64,000 nucleotides of DNA from Dicyema japonicum. Lineage: Eukaryota; Dicyemida; Rhombozoa; Dicyemidae. A program made the translations under genes and the position numbers. Under the pieces are notes generated by a model. The model was given only the letters and a program-made list of their open reading frames with translations. It made no database searches and had not been told where the DNA came from. Below, in pieces: positions 10,020-21,249 of the stretch; position 1 is the stretch's first letter; each line of letters starts with the position of its first letter. Where the stretch lies: contig RDEW01000033.1 in the NCBI GenBank assembly GCA_011109175.1, positions 310,001 to 374,000 of the forward strand, written 5' to 3'.

Positions 10020-12815
10020 AATGCGTAACCAGTCAAGATTCTCTCCACTTCCAAGATGCCGTCCCATTTATTTGAGGTCCTCGTCGAGTGTCGTCTTTGG
10101 GAGACCACGGAAATGTGGGGCTTCCAACATGAAGTAATCCTCAATGGCTACGTTCGCGGGGGCATCCAGGTCCAGTCGCAGAATATGGCCGAAAAGCTTC
10201 CATCGTGTATCCAGAATTTCATTTGAGATTTCAGAGGTCCTCGTCCTGTTATAGAGAAAATTAGATGACATCCTAGTATCACTTCTTTCAAACATGAAAC
10301 GCACTAAGCCTCTTCAGTTCATTTCTTGAGCAGGCCCAAGTATCAGAGTTATACAGTAGTATGGGATTCACTAGCGAGTTGTATAATCGAGTTTTTGTTA
10401 TAATGTCAAGGCCCTTTTCGTGGAGCCAGGTGTTCTTTAATCAGGAGAGGGCAGTTTGTGCTAAAGTTTTCCTTCTTGTAATTTCTTCATGATTTCCTAG
10501 GAGGGAGCCAAGCTTTTTGCACTTGAGCCAGTACTCCTCCGTCCTTGTTTCTTCCCTCTTGAGTTCAGTTAGCTCAGTCTTGTCCGGATTTACTGTTAGG
10601 AACTATTCAGCTAGTCTTCCAGGTACTTCTTCCAACAGGCGGGTGAGCGTCGTCAGCATAAGTAATAATGTTTGTCTTTTCACCCAGTATCGATCTTGAT
10701 TCCCGTAGAGAACTTCAAGGTATATGACAAAAAGAATAGGTGACAATGGGTCTCCCTGTGGAGTGCCAACAGTCGTCTCAAATTGGCGAGACAAGACTCC
10801 CCCTACTCTTACAGTGAGCCAAGTATCAGCTAGGAGGGTGGTGGCCATTCTGACAGTGAAAGCGTCTAGGAAACTCCCCAGAACAAGTATTAGCCTCCGT
10901 CTGTCGACAGAGTCGAAGGCCCTCGAAATGTCAATTCCGAGAATGGTTGTAGACTTTTTGAACTTTTGAACGGCCGCAGATCTCCACTTGTGGGACCACA
11001 AAACATCGGAAGTAGATCTTCTTTTTCGGAATCCGCTATGTTATAGTAACAGAAAAGTATCTAGGCGTCCTTCCAACCTTTGTAATGTTATGCTCGCCAG
11101 AATTTTCCTAAGTTGATTCATTAATATGACTGGATGGAGGTTCTCCACCTTAGCTCTTATTTTATTGCTTCTGTACAGGTATCAAGATACTTTCTCCCAG
11201 GGTCAGCGTGTGACCATAATAGTACATTTCATTCAGGATCCTAGTGATGCATTCATACAGCTTTCGGGTTCCATATTTGAAAAATTCACCACCGAGTCCG
11301 TCAGGGTCAGGAGTCCTGTTGTTTTTCAACTTGGAACTCGCAAGTTCAACTTCATATGGTGTGATTTCTTGGTCCAATTTTCCTCGTTCTAGGATGATAG
11401 TGTCGTTCCTTGGATTAAAAAGTTTTCCAAAGTGGGCAGCGATAAATTCCACTTCCCTTAGTCCACAATCTGCGTTCCTTTGTCATCTCTTATTGTTATC
11501 GGATGATGGGGTCTCTTTCCTTTTATCTGTTTAACAGCCTCGTAGAATTTAGCGTTGTCCTTGAGAGATTCTATCTTCTTAATCTGGTCCAGTGCTTTAT
11601 TTCTGTTATGCTGGCGTATAGTTTTTCTTATTTTTGCTTTGATAGTTTTTCTTTCTATCCGCAATTTTGATTTTACATTCGAATCGTCAGTATTTTGATA
11701 TAGCATCCATATGGTCTTCTGCTTATTGGCACAGTCCTTCACCATGTACGTGTCATTGTGCGATGGGATTTTCTCGTGTTCTTTCAATAGATGCAGCTGG
11801 CTCCTTTGTGTTTTGACTGCTTTACAAAATCCCAGGATCTTCACGCGGCAAATCTGTAGGCATGTTTTCTAGTTCTGGATCCATATATTCTTTGAATGCT
11901 AGGGCCCTTCTGATTGACTGATTAAGGATTCCAAGTTATAACGTCTATAGTTGGCTTCTGTGGTTCAATGTGCTTACATTTGGTTCTTTGTAGTACATAA
12001 ATCTTTTTAGAGAAAGTCTATCAATAACCATTTTGTGGTCGCTGTCGATAATCGATCCACCATAAGCTCGTGCATCAAGTATAATCCCTCGATCCTTCTG
12101 TCTGCAACTGATGTAGTCAATTTGGTTGTACATGTTGATTACTCGCCATTAAGGCTGTGTTGCATGAAGGCTGTGTTGCATAAAAATAAGTTGTTCGTTT
12201 GACAGAAGTTAGCTAATAGGGTTCCCGGGAGATTTCTTTTCCCCCTACCGTGCCTTCCCATGATTGTCTCATCGGTTGTAACTTTGGTGCCAGCTTCGCA
12301 TTTAGGTCTCCTGTGATCATTACTAATGTTGAGAGAGCATACTTGGAAAAGACGGCAGAAAAACTGGTGTAAAAGTCATCAATATCCTCAGGGTTTTTAT
12401 TAAGCCATCCACTGTGAGGGGCGTAAACGTTTATTATAGATATTTCTTTAACGAGTTTTGGTCATCCAGTTTCAATTGCAACACCCCGATTCTATCATTC
12501 ACACTGTGTATCGGCAGACTCTCTTGGATAGATCATTCCTAACGGCAAATCTTAGTCCATAGTGCTTGTTTCCACCTGCAAGGAAGATTAGTCGAAAGTT
12601 CCCATGTTGTTCTTCGATCCCGTTGATTAGTTTAGTCTCCTGAAGGCAGGTGATTGAAATCATGTATTTTGAAAGATCCCCGACCAGTTCCTTCCGTTTC
12701 CAAACGCTAGAGAGTCCCCTGACGTTAACGTTAAAAGGGAGAAGTCCAATGGCTTGATACTGTGTTTTCCAGACATTGAGTTCAAGAGCCACGTCACCAG
12801 CTCAACCAAAAAACA
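10020..12815 (-). mobile_element. Decayed group A (APE + RT) LINE, nearly full length
   Basis: Read on the minus strand in pieces: APE endonuclease (LSKYMISITCLQETKL near 12650; YNQIDYISC and YGGSIIDSDHKMV near 12030-12130), a linker (11458-11844), and reverse transcriptase (ILGIDISRAFDSVDRRR, VGTPQGDPLSPILFVIYLE, 10720-10950). The C-terminal RWKLFGHILRLDLDAPANVA is at 10140-10200. Order and motifs match the better copy at 15285-18252, but the protein is clearly diverged, so it is another subfamily. Many frameshifts and stops; inactive. The 5' end reads gagctggtgacgtggct, a motif seen again at 62440-62460. Confidence 0.88.
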
Positions 12816-13605
12816 TTTAAGCTTCAATACAATCAGATAATTTAACGAAAAATTTAGCAGATTTGATTTCTGCTTACCGTCCAATTATTTTGGAAATAAG
12901 AAAATGCAAAGATTACCATTATGTATACAGTAAAATATATAGATTCAATCAAATTTGAACAAAATCCATGCGATATCAAATTATATCTTGAAAAAAGGAC
13001 AAGTAAATGCCATTAAAAGATATTAAAAATGCGAAATTAAAGACTTTTGTCAGAATTTCGTGAAAACTTATAATAATAATATATAAATATTTTGGTAGAA
13101 ATATTTTTTCCGTGTAAATAAAATGCTCTAAAAGGATATAAACTTTGATGATGAAAATGTTAAAAATTAATTTCAATAAATTTGACTAAAACTTAGTTAA
13201 AAAAATTAACTACAAGAATTTAATAAAATCATATTTGTGGTTGTCATAACTAAATTAATGAGTCCAAATTTCGCTCTCAGTTAGACTACCAAGAATTGAT
13301 CATTCAAGTTATTTCAATTTTGAGTCGGTCGAAATTGAACAAGGACATTTAAGTTTCCGTCATTTCCTTAGTTAGTCACTGGATCATGAGGAGCAATAAA
13401 TAAAATTAATCTGTGACTGAGTAAACGTAGTTAGTTTATTTGAGTGATCCCTTGAACATTTTGTAGAATTAGCGCCCTATAGTCTACTTTGAATTACAAG
13501 AAATAGTTGTAATTATTTACAGACAGAAGGAAGAACATTCACAAACATTCAACAAAACAAAATTGACTTTAAAATTAGAAAATTGATGATTACAAAAGAA
13601 TAAAA
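12816..13605. other. AT-rich sequence without recognisable features
   Basis: Very A/T-rich. The few open stretches have low-complexity composition, and I see no gene, repeat unit or RNA here. Confidence 0.5.
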
Positions 13606-14677
13606 TTAATTGGAAGAATCCTCATCTATCAGATATACAATCTTCACAACATAAAAGTACTCATCCCCGAAATTACAATTAATATATTTAAGGAACGATC
13701 AAGTCCCAGCATTATCATAGACTACTCCCACTGTATTCACTTATTGTTTGGTATTCTCACAAGCTCATCCCCTCCTTGGGTGTCCACAAATACAACATAC
13801 CCCCCGCATTGGTTAGAATCAAAGTCTAATACTCATCATTATAAGTTCACTTGTGATACAAACAGTAAATAGAAACAAATAGTATCCATGTCATCCAAAA
13901 CCTCTTCTTTGCTGTGTAGAAGAGTGTACATCCCCCCAAGTCTCCACACTACAATGAATCCCTCATCCAAATTTCCAGTTCGGAAATATCCATCAAAAAA
14001 CTTGGTCATCATCCTCACTTGAACACATCCGTGATTTCATGCTCTCCTTCGAGTAATCCAAATTTCTACCCCCATTACGATAATAATACTGGAAATCAAT
14101 CAGCCCTGTCTCCTCCAAGCAGTTTCCCCAGACCAAGCCAAGAAATCCTAAGGTTCGTATAAACTTGGGTCTTAAAAAGTAAAATCACATAGTCATGAGG
14201 ATATAGGAAGTCTCCCAAAATTCTGTGAAATTGGGAACGTGCCATTTCAGTGAGAAAGGATGAGTTAAAGTAAAGAGACAAGTCTTTGGAAGCGTCAATT
14301 GTGCGTCAATCTCCGAAAATTCCATCTTTAACAGAATTCAGTTCATCGGTCCATCTAAAGCAGAAAAGATCTGTCTCGTGAGCTCTGTACTCGAAATTGT
14401 TTACCTCATCCTTCAATGACTCCAATACGTCGTCATCAAAACAGAAATTCCTAAATTGAAAGGTCGAAAACGGTTCTTTGAGGATGAAGTCTTAATAAGT
14501 TACCTTTAAACCATCAGAGATGTAGGAATTAGTTTTGGTAGAATTTAGTCATTCGTTGTAATCATTGACCGATTTGGAAGACGAATATAGGGGGTTTATT
14601 TCAAATTTTGCAGTTTCCTTAATTCTGGGATTATATTTTCCGTTAATAAACTTTAGAGGCTTGGCAGAATTTTCCAT
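13606..14677 (-). pseudogene. OGFOD1: OGFOD1/TPA1-like prolyl hydroxylase, C-terminal domain only, broken
   Basis: OGFOD1 is a 2-oxoglutarate/Fe(II) oxygenase that hydroxylates ribosomal protein uS12. Its C-terminal domain is a degenerate copy of the catalytic fold. Here the minus strand gives, in family order, an INPLY motif, DDFILKEPF, FCFDDDVLESLKDEV, FLTEMARSQFHRILGDFL, VVWRLGGMYTLLHS (compare HWKTGHYTLIHD in human), CGGYVVFVDTQGGDEL, and NTVGVVYDN with FLKYIN, ending at a TAA at 13606. A 21-nt intron (before DFILK) and a ~25-nt intron are plausible. Several stops and one-base shifts remain, and the N-terminal catalytic domain is absent: upstream of 14677 there is only AT-rich DNA and then a LINE insertion. 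Either a pseudogene or a split, poorly assembled gene. Confidence 0.68.
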
Positions 14678-14759
14678 TACCGCGTTTTAGTTAAATATAT
14701 AAAATATTTTCATATTAATATTTGTAATTAAAAACTATTTTATAAATTTCACAGTTTAT

Positions 14760-15250
14760 TAAAAATAAAACACAAAAGTCACACGAGCCCTTATCAAGAA
14801 GACCCTAGTGAATATAAATGAAGCAATCGGAATTATATACCGCCAGACAATCGCGCCGGCTGTGGAATATGTCTCTGCTGCGTGGAGATTCGCGTTATTA
14901 GAGGCCACTATCCAAAAACTAAACTTACTGCAAAGGAAAACAATACGTATGCTGGGACCACAATGTGGCACAAAAATACCTCCCCTGCTGACGGAATCTA
15001 CAACTCGTAGATGTGGTCCCGGATTTCTCCGCATTTGTGAGGAAGATGGACACTTACTAAGCCTCTCACGCAAAAGAAGATCGGTTGGCTAAGAAATTTC
15101 CTTCCCAATCAGCTCCTCTGCAAGGATCAAAAAAGGCATTTCCGTTCGACAGTGGGAACAATGGAGACGCACATACATCGGATGGTACGTATGGTTGCGG
15201 GAATTGGGATCACCTTTACTAGTTTTGTCTCTCTTTCTCGGTGATCCCAT
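14760..15250 (+). mobile_element. Jockey-like LINE (subfamily JA) 3' fragment with terminal hairpin
   Basis: Encodes the RT C-terminal region (YRQTIAPAVEYVSAAWRFAL, LLQRKTIRMLGPQCGTK, GFLRICEEDGH) and then an untranslated end. The terminus contains a perfect inverted repeat, GGGATCACC (15206-15214) and GGTGATCCC (15240-15248), enclosing 25 bases, followed by a T-rich tail. The same terminal arrangement recurs at 34433 and 42355. 5'-truncated. Confidence 0.88.
15206..15248 (+). other. Conserved LINE 3'-terminal hairpin
   Basis: A 9-bp perfect stem, GGGATCACC/GGTGATCCC, with a 25-base loop, immediately before the A/T tail of a Jockey-like LINE. Related pairs occur at 34434-34485 (-), about 42353-42401 (+) and 26930-26960 (-). 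A position directly at the 3' end suggests the RNA structure recognised by the element's reverse transcriptase. That function is inferred. Confidence 0.7.
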
Positions 15251-18200
15251 TTTTTTATTTAAAGCACTCCGAGAAGTCATAAAATTAATCAAGCCTCCCT
15301 TGTGCCGTATTTCTAGCCATCCTCTCTATCAGCCTTTTCCAGGACCCTCTACTTCGTGCCAGTTCCCTTAAGGTATCTAGGTCGTCTGCGGAAGTGAGCT
15401 TCAGTCCCACAGCCGACAGGTCTCCATTCAAAATAGTTGGGAGTGTGACTCTTGGTCTTCCACGGAAACCGGCTCCCGTATGCATTAGGTAGTTTTCCAT
15501 GGCGATATTCGCGGGTACTTGAGCATTTAGACGTAAGATATGTCCAAAGAGACTCCATCTTGATCTGAAGATCTCCTCGGATAGTATACCAGATTTGCAC
15601 TTCGAGTAGAGGTCATTGTTTGAGATCTTCTTAGGCCACTTGATCTTGATTACTGATTTCAATTGTGTCCTGTGGAAAGCGTCAAGACGGTCCATCTCTT
15701 GTTTAGAGATTCCCCAAGTGCCTGAATTGTAGGTCAGGACGGGGATGACAAAAGCCTTATATATTCTGAGTTTGGTGTTTAATCCCATCCTCTTCTTATG
15801 ACCCCACATATTCGATACTTTCTTTAGTGCACACATTGCGAGGATTTTCCTCCGAGAAACATCTTCTGAGTCCCCGAGAAGCGAACCCACCTTCTTTTGC
15901 TTTCTCCAAGACTCGTCCGATCTTCGATCATTGCGTGTAAGTGTTGTGAACTCTGTTTTATCGGTGTTAACGGTTAAGAACCATTTCGAGAATACGTGTG
16001 GAAGAACGTTAAGCATGTGTTGAAGTACTTGAATATCCTCAGAAACAAAGTCCAGGTCGTCCGCGTAGATTATCTCGTTATAATTGTTGCCAACCAGGGG
16101 TCTGAACTCTCTTAGTGCGGCCTCAAGGTAGACAATAAAGAGGACCGGGGATAGTGAGTCCCCCTGTGGAACTCCACGTGAGGTCGAAAAAAAGTTAGAG
16201 GTAGAGTCACCAATTTTGACGGCAAGTTGAGTGTTCCGCATGAGTAAGTGTATTATTTTGACATCGTCAGGCAGTAGAAAACTCTCCAACACTTCCATAA
16301 GTTTTCCACGGTCCACCGAGTCGAACGCACGGGACATGTCGATACCAAGTATCTCAATAGATTTTTTGTATTTTTGGCACAGGGCACAATACCACCTGTG
16401 CCCCCATACCACGTCAGCCGTGGACCTGCCCGTCCGGAATCCACTTTGGCCGTCCGAAAGAAATATGTTCACCCTCTCCTTTATTCGGTTTAAAGCAATG
16501 AGGGATAATGTTTTTCGTATGGAGGTTAGGAGTATAATAGGTCTGAAGTTGTGAGGGGGCCTTTACTTTTTCCCGGTTTTTGTAGTGGAATTAGCCACCC
16601 TTTTCCCAGTTCCAGTTCATCTGCACCCTCGAGAGACCGGTTGAAAATGTTAGTAATCATTTCAATTAGCTCCTCCGGGCCGTATTGTAAAAGTTCTGCA
16701 GTAATGAAGTCTGGTCCGGCAGATCTTCCGGTATTTAATTTTTTAATAGCTTGTTGAGTTTCGGATATGGTAATAGGGCTAGTTAGAGTGTACTTGTAAG
16801 ACTTCCGAGATTTCATTGCTTGGTCAGCCGCGTCCTGTTTGTTGAACATAAGGTCAAAATGGGATGCCAGAACGTTTGCTTTGTTAATGGTCCCGATAAC
16901 GTCGTGACCAAGGTTGTCATGGACAGTTAACGAAATTGGACAGTTTTCTCTGCTAAGAAGCCGGATTGCTTTGAACATTCTTGGTCCGTTCTTGTACTTT
17001 AATATGTCTGAGATTTTCTCCTCAGCTTCATTTTTGGCAAGGAATCTTTGTATTTGTTTGATCTTCGTTAAGACTCTCCCTCTCTGGGTGCGCAGTACTT
17101 TGATATCTTCCGGAGCGTTTGTGTTTTCCATCCGGAGTCTGAGCTCTTTCTGTGTTACAGAGAGTTGTCCGATATCCGGATTACATTGTTTGTGACGAGA
17201 TTTGGTGATGTGACCAAGCACACTAAAGGCTGTGTTTTGGATAGCAACCACTATTTCATCCCATAAGCTGTTTGTCGGCTGATTTTGGTTAATACTGTTG
17301 ATGCTATCTCTCAGAACTGCACTATAACGACATTTGGTGGATTCTTCGTAGCGTAACCTCTCAGTGTCGAAACGTACTGAGGTAAGGCCTTTGTGTTTCC
17401 CGTGTATTCCATGGATTCTTTTAAGTACTAGCCGGGCGACCACAAGTTTATGATCGCTACTTGTTTCAAGTCCACCGTAAGATCTCGAGTCCTGTAGGAG
17501 GGCCCTTCTGATGTTTGCTTGCAGATAATATAGTCGATCTGATTGTAATATTGAACTGTGTTTCCAGATTTGCCTTTTCTGGTACCAACCCACGTGGTCC
17601 TGTGTCTTGCCGGGTGCTTGAAACAAGTGTTGCATATGAGTAGGTTGAATGCCGTGCAAAATTGTATTAATGCCTCTCCGGGGATGTTACGGCGGTTTCT
17701 ACCGTGGGATCCAATACACGTTTCACCAGGTCTTGCTTTTCCGGCCCTGGCGTTCCAGTCCCCGGCGATAAAAAGAAAGTAAGAGGATGAGAGTGAGTTG
17801 TACACACTTGTGAGAGTAGAGTAAAACGTATCCAGTTCTTCGATATTCGTTGATACACGTGCTCCGGTTGGGGCATATACATTTATGATGGAGATCACTG
17901 AGTTGAGTTTGTTTCCGCATTTGATTTGTAACACCGCGACACGGTCAGATACTGCCCATACTCTTGAGACACAGTGAAACAAGTGCCGATGAACAGCAAA
18001 TCCGAGCCCATAGTGCCTGCAGTCTGGTGTGAGGGTCAAAAGGTAAAAATTCTGAAACAGTTCTGCAGTTTGTTCGGTTATTTTCGTCTCTTGCAAACAA
18101 CATACAGAGATGTTGTATTTACTCAGATCACGCGCCAATTGTTGTTTCTTGTAGCACTGATTGAGGCCTCGGCAGTTGAGGGATCCAAGAGTGAGGGGAG

Positions 18201-18252
18201 AAACTGGTAAGCAATCGGTGATCCCAGGGTTAATAAATAAATAAAAAATCAA
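15251..18252 (-). mobile_element. Near-complete group A LINE (APE endonuclease + reverse transcriptase)
   Basis: Best copy of an RTE/L1-like element. From 18190 downward: APE endonuclease (LGSLNCRGLNQ, CCLQETKI, INVYAPTG, FIAGDWNARAG, QIDYIICKQ, SSDHKLV), a linker, RT (NTGRSAGPDFITAELLQYG, LGIDMSRAFDSVDRGKL, RGVPQGDSLSPVLF, IIYADDLDFVSED), and a C-terminal region (RWSLFGHILRLNAQVPAN, RGRPRVTL). The protein ends at 15285. Only two frame breaks are seen, at about 17498-17505 (gggccc run) and 16555-16559 (G run). Each is repaired by one base, so the element may be intact in the genome. Its 3' end (ctcggagtgctttaaataaa) abuts the 3' end of a Jockey fragment, tail to tail, at about 15250. Confidence 0.92.
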
Positions 18253-18850
18253 TCAAAAGTGGTCTCCACCAAAATAATTGACGTTGAGTTGCCTCTCGTA
18301 ATCGCACCAGAGATCAACAGGAGAAACCACCGAGTCTAACGTGCGTCGTGGCTTCTTAGTGTAGCTAGGCGTCCAAGTTTCTTTAGGAAACGAAATGATT
18401 TCCCACTTATTCCTCTAGTTGTCTCAACGACAATGGGGTAGAACGTAAATCGTCTTGGGAATCGTCCTGCACTTCTTCGACAAGAAAGGGCATGATGTCC
18501 ATAACAGTCGATGGTACCACCATACTGGCATTTGTGAGTTTGACAAATCTTCCCTCCAAGTCTGATGGAACTCCATTTGCATCTTCCAGTGACTAGACAG
18601 TGTTGGTTTTATTTGTTCAGAACACTCTCATATTTATCTTTGCAGATTGTCCTGTGACGGTCTTTCTGCTCATGCATTATCCCTTTCAAATGCTCCATAT
18701 ATGTGATTTCAGACGATTCTGTTCGGAGTTGGAGAATCAGCTTGATCAGCAATCGGATGGAGCACAAGGACAAATACGCGGAGCAAGCCAAATCCTTAGG
18801 TGAAAGGATTCCCAGTCCACCCAAGTTAACGGGTAAAGTCGCTACCATTC
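18253..18850 (-). mobile_element. Group B LINE C-terminal fragment with internal deletion
   Basis: Reads ATLPVNLGGLGILSPKDLA (18780-18848), then decayed HKCQYGGTIDCYGHHALSC and RRSAGRFP, then after a deletion FTFYPIVVETTRG, LKKLGRLA and, after further decay, AITRGNST. The LGGLGI and Cys/His motifs are diagnostic for group B. The segment between RRSAGRFP and FTFYP, which should carry the RPDG and WDATC motifs, is missing. Confidence 0.8.
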
Positions 18851-19070
18851 TAGATTTCCTCTTTCCTTCCAGGTTTCTGAATTGGGATCAAGGTACCATT
18901 CTCCGCATCAAATGGACTGTGACATTTGAACGTCTGTTCAGGGTTGTGCAGATTAACTCAGCCACCCTTTCTGGCGTGTATTTCAATAATTCTGCACTCA
19001 CGTTGTTCCGTCTAGGGGATCTGCCATTCTTGAACTTACCCAAGGCTGAAATAATTTAGTAATGCGTGAT
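18851..19070 (-). mobile_element. Group A LINE RT fragment joined to the group B fragment
   Basis: Minus-strand text FKNGRSPRRNNVSAELLKY, TPERVAELICTTLNR and, with decay, IPIQKPGRK matches NTGRSAGPDFITAELLQYG and IPLQKPGKS of the element at 15251-18252. It runs directly into the group B fragment at about 18850, a second same-strand A-to-B junction with a breakpoint different from the one at 836. Confidence 0.75.
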
Positions 19071-19374
19071 GCTTTAATTCAAGTCTCTGGGAATTCCTTC
19101 GAACGGTTCAAGTGTTCATTGAGATTTAGTCGTTTTTTTGACACCTCCGGGTGACACATTCGAGTCGACATTTTCCATTAGTTTCGATATTTTCTCGACG
19201 TACTTTTTACGGGTATCACCGGTAGAGCCTCCACGGCTAAGTTCCTGCTCTGGAGATTCCAAAGCGTCGCTTTAGAATGAGGTAAGTGATGCACGTCACC
19301 ACTTTAACCAAGTAAAATTCACTTAATCAGATAATTTTGTCGTTTTACTTTGTTAATGATTAATTTATGTTGAT

Positions 19375-19860
19375 AAAAAATAGAGAATATAAAGATAACT
19401 ATTTATCTTATGGTTTTATTCAAAATCCAAAAGATCAACTTAAACCCTTGTGTTTGCAATGATTTGCCGATTTTTCTAACGAATCAATGAAGGCATCAAG
19501 TTTAGTAGAACAAAAGCATCTCCAATCACAAGGAAAAGATAATATTTTTATAAGTCTAAACCAAAACCATAACAAAAGGATAAAACTAACTTCATTAATA
19601 AAGCCTCAAACTATTCGGGATGTGTATTCATATAAAGTTGCATAAATTATCGCCAATATTGGTTTTTCTTAATTTAATTTAGGTAATCCTCAATCTATTG
19701 CTGAGAGTTGTACCTTTATTTGTAGAAATACTTATAAATCATATTCTGCAGAGGGAATCTTCCAAATTATTAAAAATATTCCGATTTTCTAAAGATCTCT
19801 AACATTCCTTAATTATTAATCTCAGAAAAACAAAATTTTCTGTACAACTTATCAGGATCA
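19375..19860 (+). mobile_element. Decayed hAT-type transposase with BED-like zinc finger (ZBED5-like)
   Basis: Translation gives YLSYGFIQNPKDQLKPLCLQ, then FADFSNESMKASSL and, beyond stops, the sequence NPQSIAESCT. Order and spacing match the YLKFGF...PQCVIC...LSNESMKPSKL...H and PHTIAE blocks of ZBED5-like hAT-derived transposases. The zinc-binding Cys after CLQ is interrupted by a stop. Non-functional. Confidence 0.6.
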
Positions 19861-20384
19861 TAGAGGGCCGGACATCATTATTTTCCTTCCTTTGATGGCG
19901 CAATTAGATCCATCTTACTGAGGAGACGCCCTATGCCTGTCCGGCATCAAGAAGATCCACTATTCTTCCCCGGGGGACAATGTCGTTATCTGGAGACAAG
20001 TTCTGGAACGCTGGAACGAGTTAGGATCAAGGAGTAAGTTAGTTTGGTTACCCTTGGTCTTTGGAATAATTTTACTTTTTTTAAATTAATTAAGGGTTAT
20101 CACGGACGTTACCCACTTCATGTATACTGGATGATGCGAAAATGTCCTTTCTTCCTTTTGTAGTTGACAGCAAATCACTGGCTCCTGTGAGACCTGGGTT
20201 ACTTCACTAATTATTTACTTGGTGTCCATACGGATACATTCAGTTTCTTGATAACTTTTGTGCTGTACTTTGACGGATTGAGAGTTAAGCCCAGTGATCA
20301 CCTTAAAAATCTATTTTTGTTTTAATTCATATTTTGATCAATGCACTCCCATCTTTTTATTCATTCATTCTTTTTTAACCCCAA
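19861..20384. other. Unassigned sequence containing a short repeat tail
   Basis: The segment aagttagtttggttaccctt at about 20036-20095, including the following T/A-rich tract, recurs at 28825-28885. This looks like a shared 3' tail of another retroposon. A possible RT-like piece on the minus strand (GLTLNPSKYSTKVIKK near 20250) is too short to assign. Confidence 0.35.
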
Positions 20385-20765
20385 GACTACTAAGAAAGAA
20401 CTAACTTACAAATTAAGTGATCCCTGCTTCCAACATCTCTCGAATTCTCTTCGAATGCTCCGCAGTGAACCAACAGCGTTTCTGAAGTGTCTTCTTTAAT
20501 TTCTGCAGAGGAATTCTATCGGAGTGCACTTTTTTAATGCCGGTCTGAATTCCTCCCCATGAACCATCTTCTTTCTGAATGGGTTTCCTAGCTCATTGCA
20601 CATACGTAGGAAGCCCAGGCCATTTCTCACCGTTGCCTACTCTGAAAGCAGACTGGGGACGGATGTGGAGTCTGATTGTATGTGCCTCATGATCTTCCGT
20701 CTGAGAGAATTCACACGCTCCACCCTCGTAGAAGGAATGGCGAATCTCGAGGCAGAACAGGCATA
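20385..20765 (-). mobile_element. Jockey-like LINE 3' fragment
   Basis: Minus-strand frame contains IPLQKLKKTLQKRCWFTAEH and IREMLEAG, then a 3' end with GGGATCACTT and the ...GGTTAAAAAA tail arrangement of the Jockey-like group (20385-20440). 5'-truncated and decayed. Confidence 0.6.
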
Positions 20766-21010
20766 TTTATTTATTTAACCCCAAGACCACCAGGAAAGAT
20801 AAGTCAAAACTAACTAATTAGGTGGATGAGTGAGGGATTTGATTGTATAAAAACACAGCTTTTCGAATATGCTTTATCCACTCTTTTTTTCATTCGAAGC
20901 CATCATTTTTGCTAAACTTCTTGTGATCGACTGATTAAATCTTTCAACGATTCCTCGACTCTGGGGAGCAACCTCGACGCCGTAGCGGCTTCGGCTCGCG
21001 ACATATTAAA
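20766..21010 (-). mobile_element. Retroviral-type integrase fragment followed by a LINE-type 3' tail
   Basis: On the minus strand YGVEVAPQSRGIVERFNQSI, then TRSLAKMMASN and, after a one-base shift, WIKHIRKAVFLYNQIPHSST. This is the C-terminal end of a Ty3/gypsy-type integrase core (the NGLVERFNR...W...L..ALFAYN...HSST pattern, including the catalytic Glu block). It is followed at once by a hairpin (CCACC/GGTGG) and a GGGGTTAAATAAATAAA tail, the same design as the local LINE ends. Possibly an LTR-element transcript or fragment that acquired a LINE tail. Non-functional. Confidence 0.55.
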
Positions 21011-21249
21011 GCATTTCGAGGATCATTTGTTTTGTCCCTTTCGGTATTGAGACGTTATCAATTTTTGCCCCACAAACTAGTCCGTCGGATCGGTTTAATG
21101 ATCCGAAAGGTCATCAAGGGGAGAGTGGATCTCGATAGTTATTCTCAGAGAAAACATCCTGGCAATTCAAGTGCCCAAATTAATTATATGAAATGCTTTT
21201 TTCATTCTTCTTTAAGGATTAATATTTTACGACAATTCTCCACGCTTGG

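Noticed and set aside
13606-14677. Reassigned TGA codon or selenocysteine in the OGFOD1-like gene
   Set aside because: ENT and the receptor-edge gene use TGA as a stop, the TGA sites do not align with Trp or Cys in the family, and frameshifts are also present; decay or sequence error is simpler.
16231-18210. Plus-strand open frames opposite the group A LINE
   Set aside because: Antisense to APE and RT coding sequence; no independent motif.
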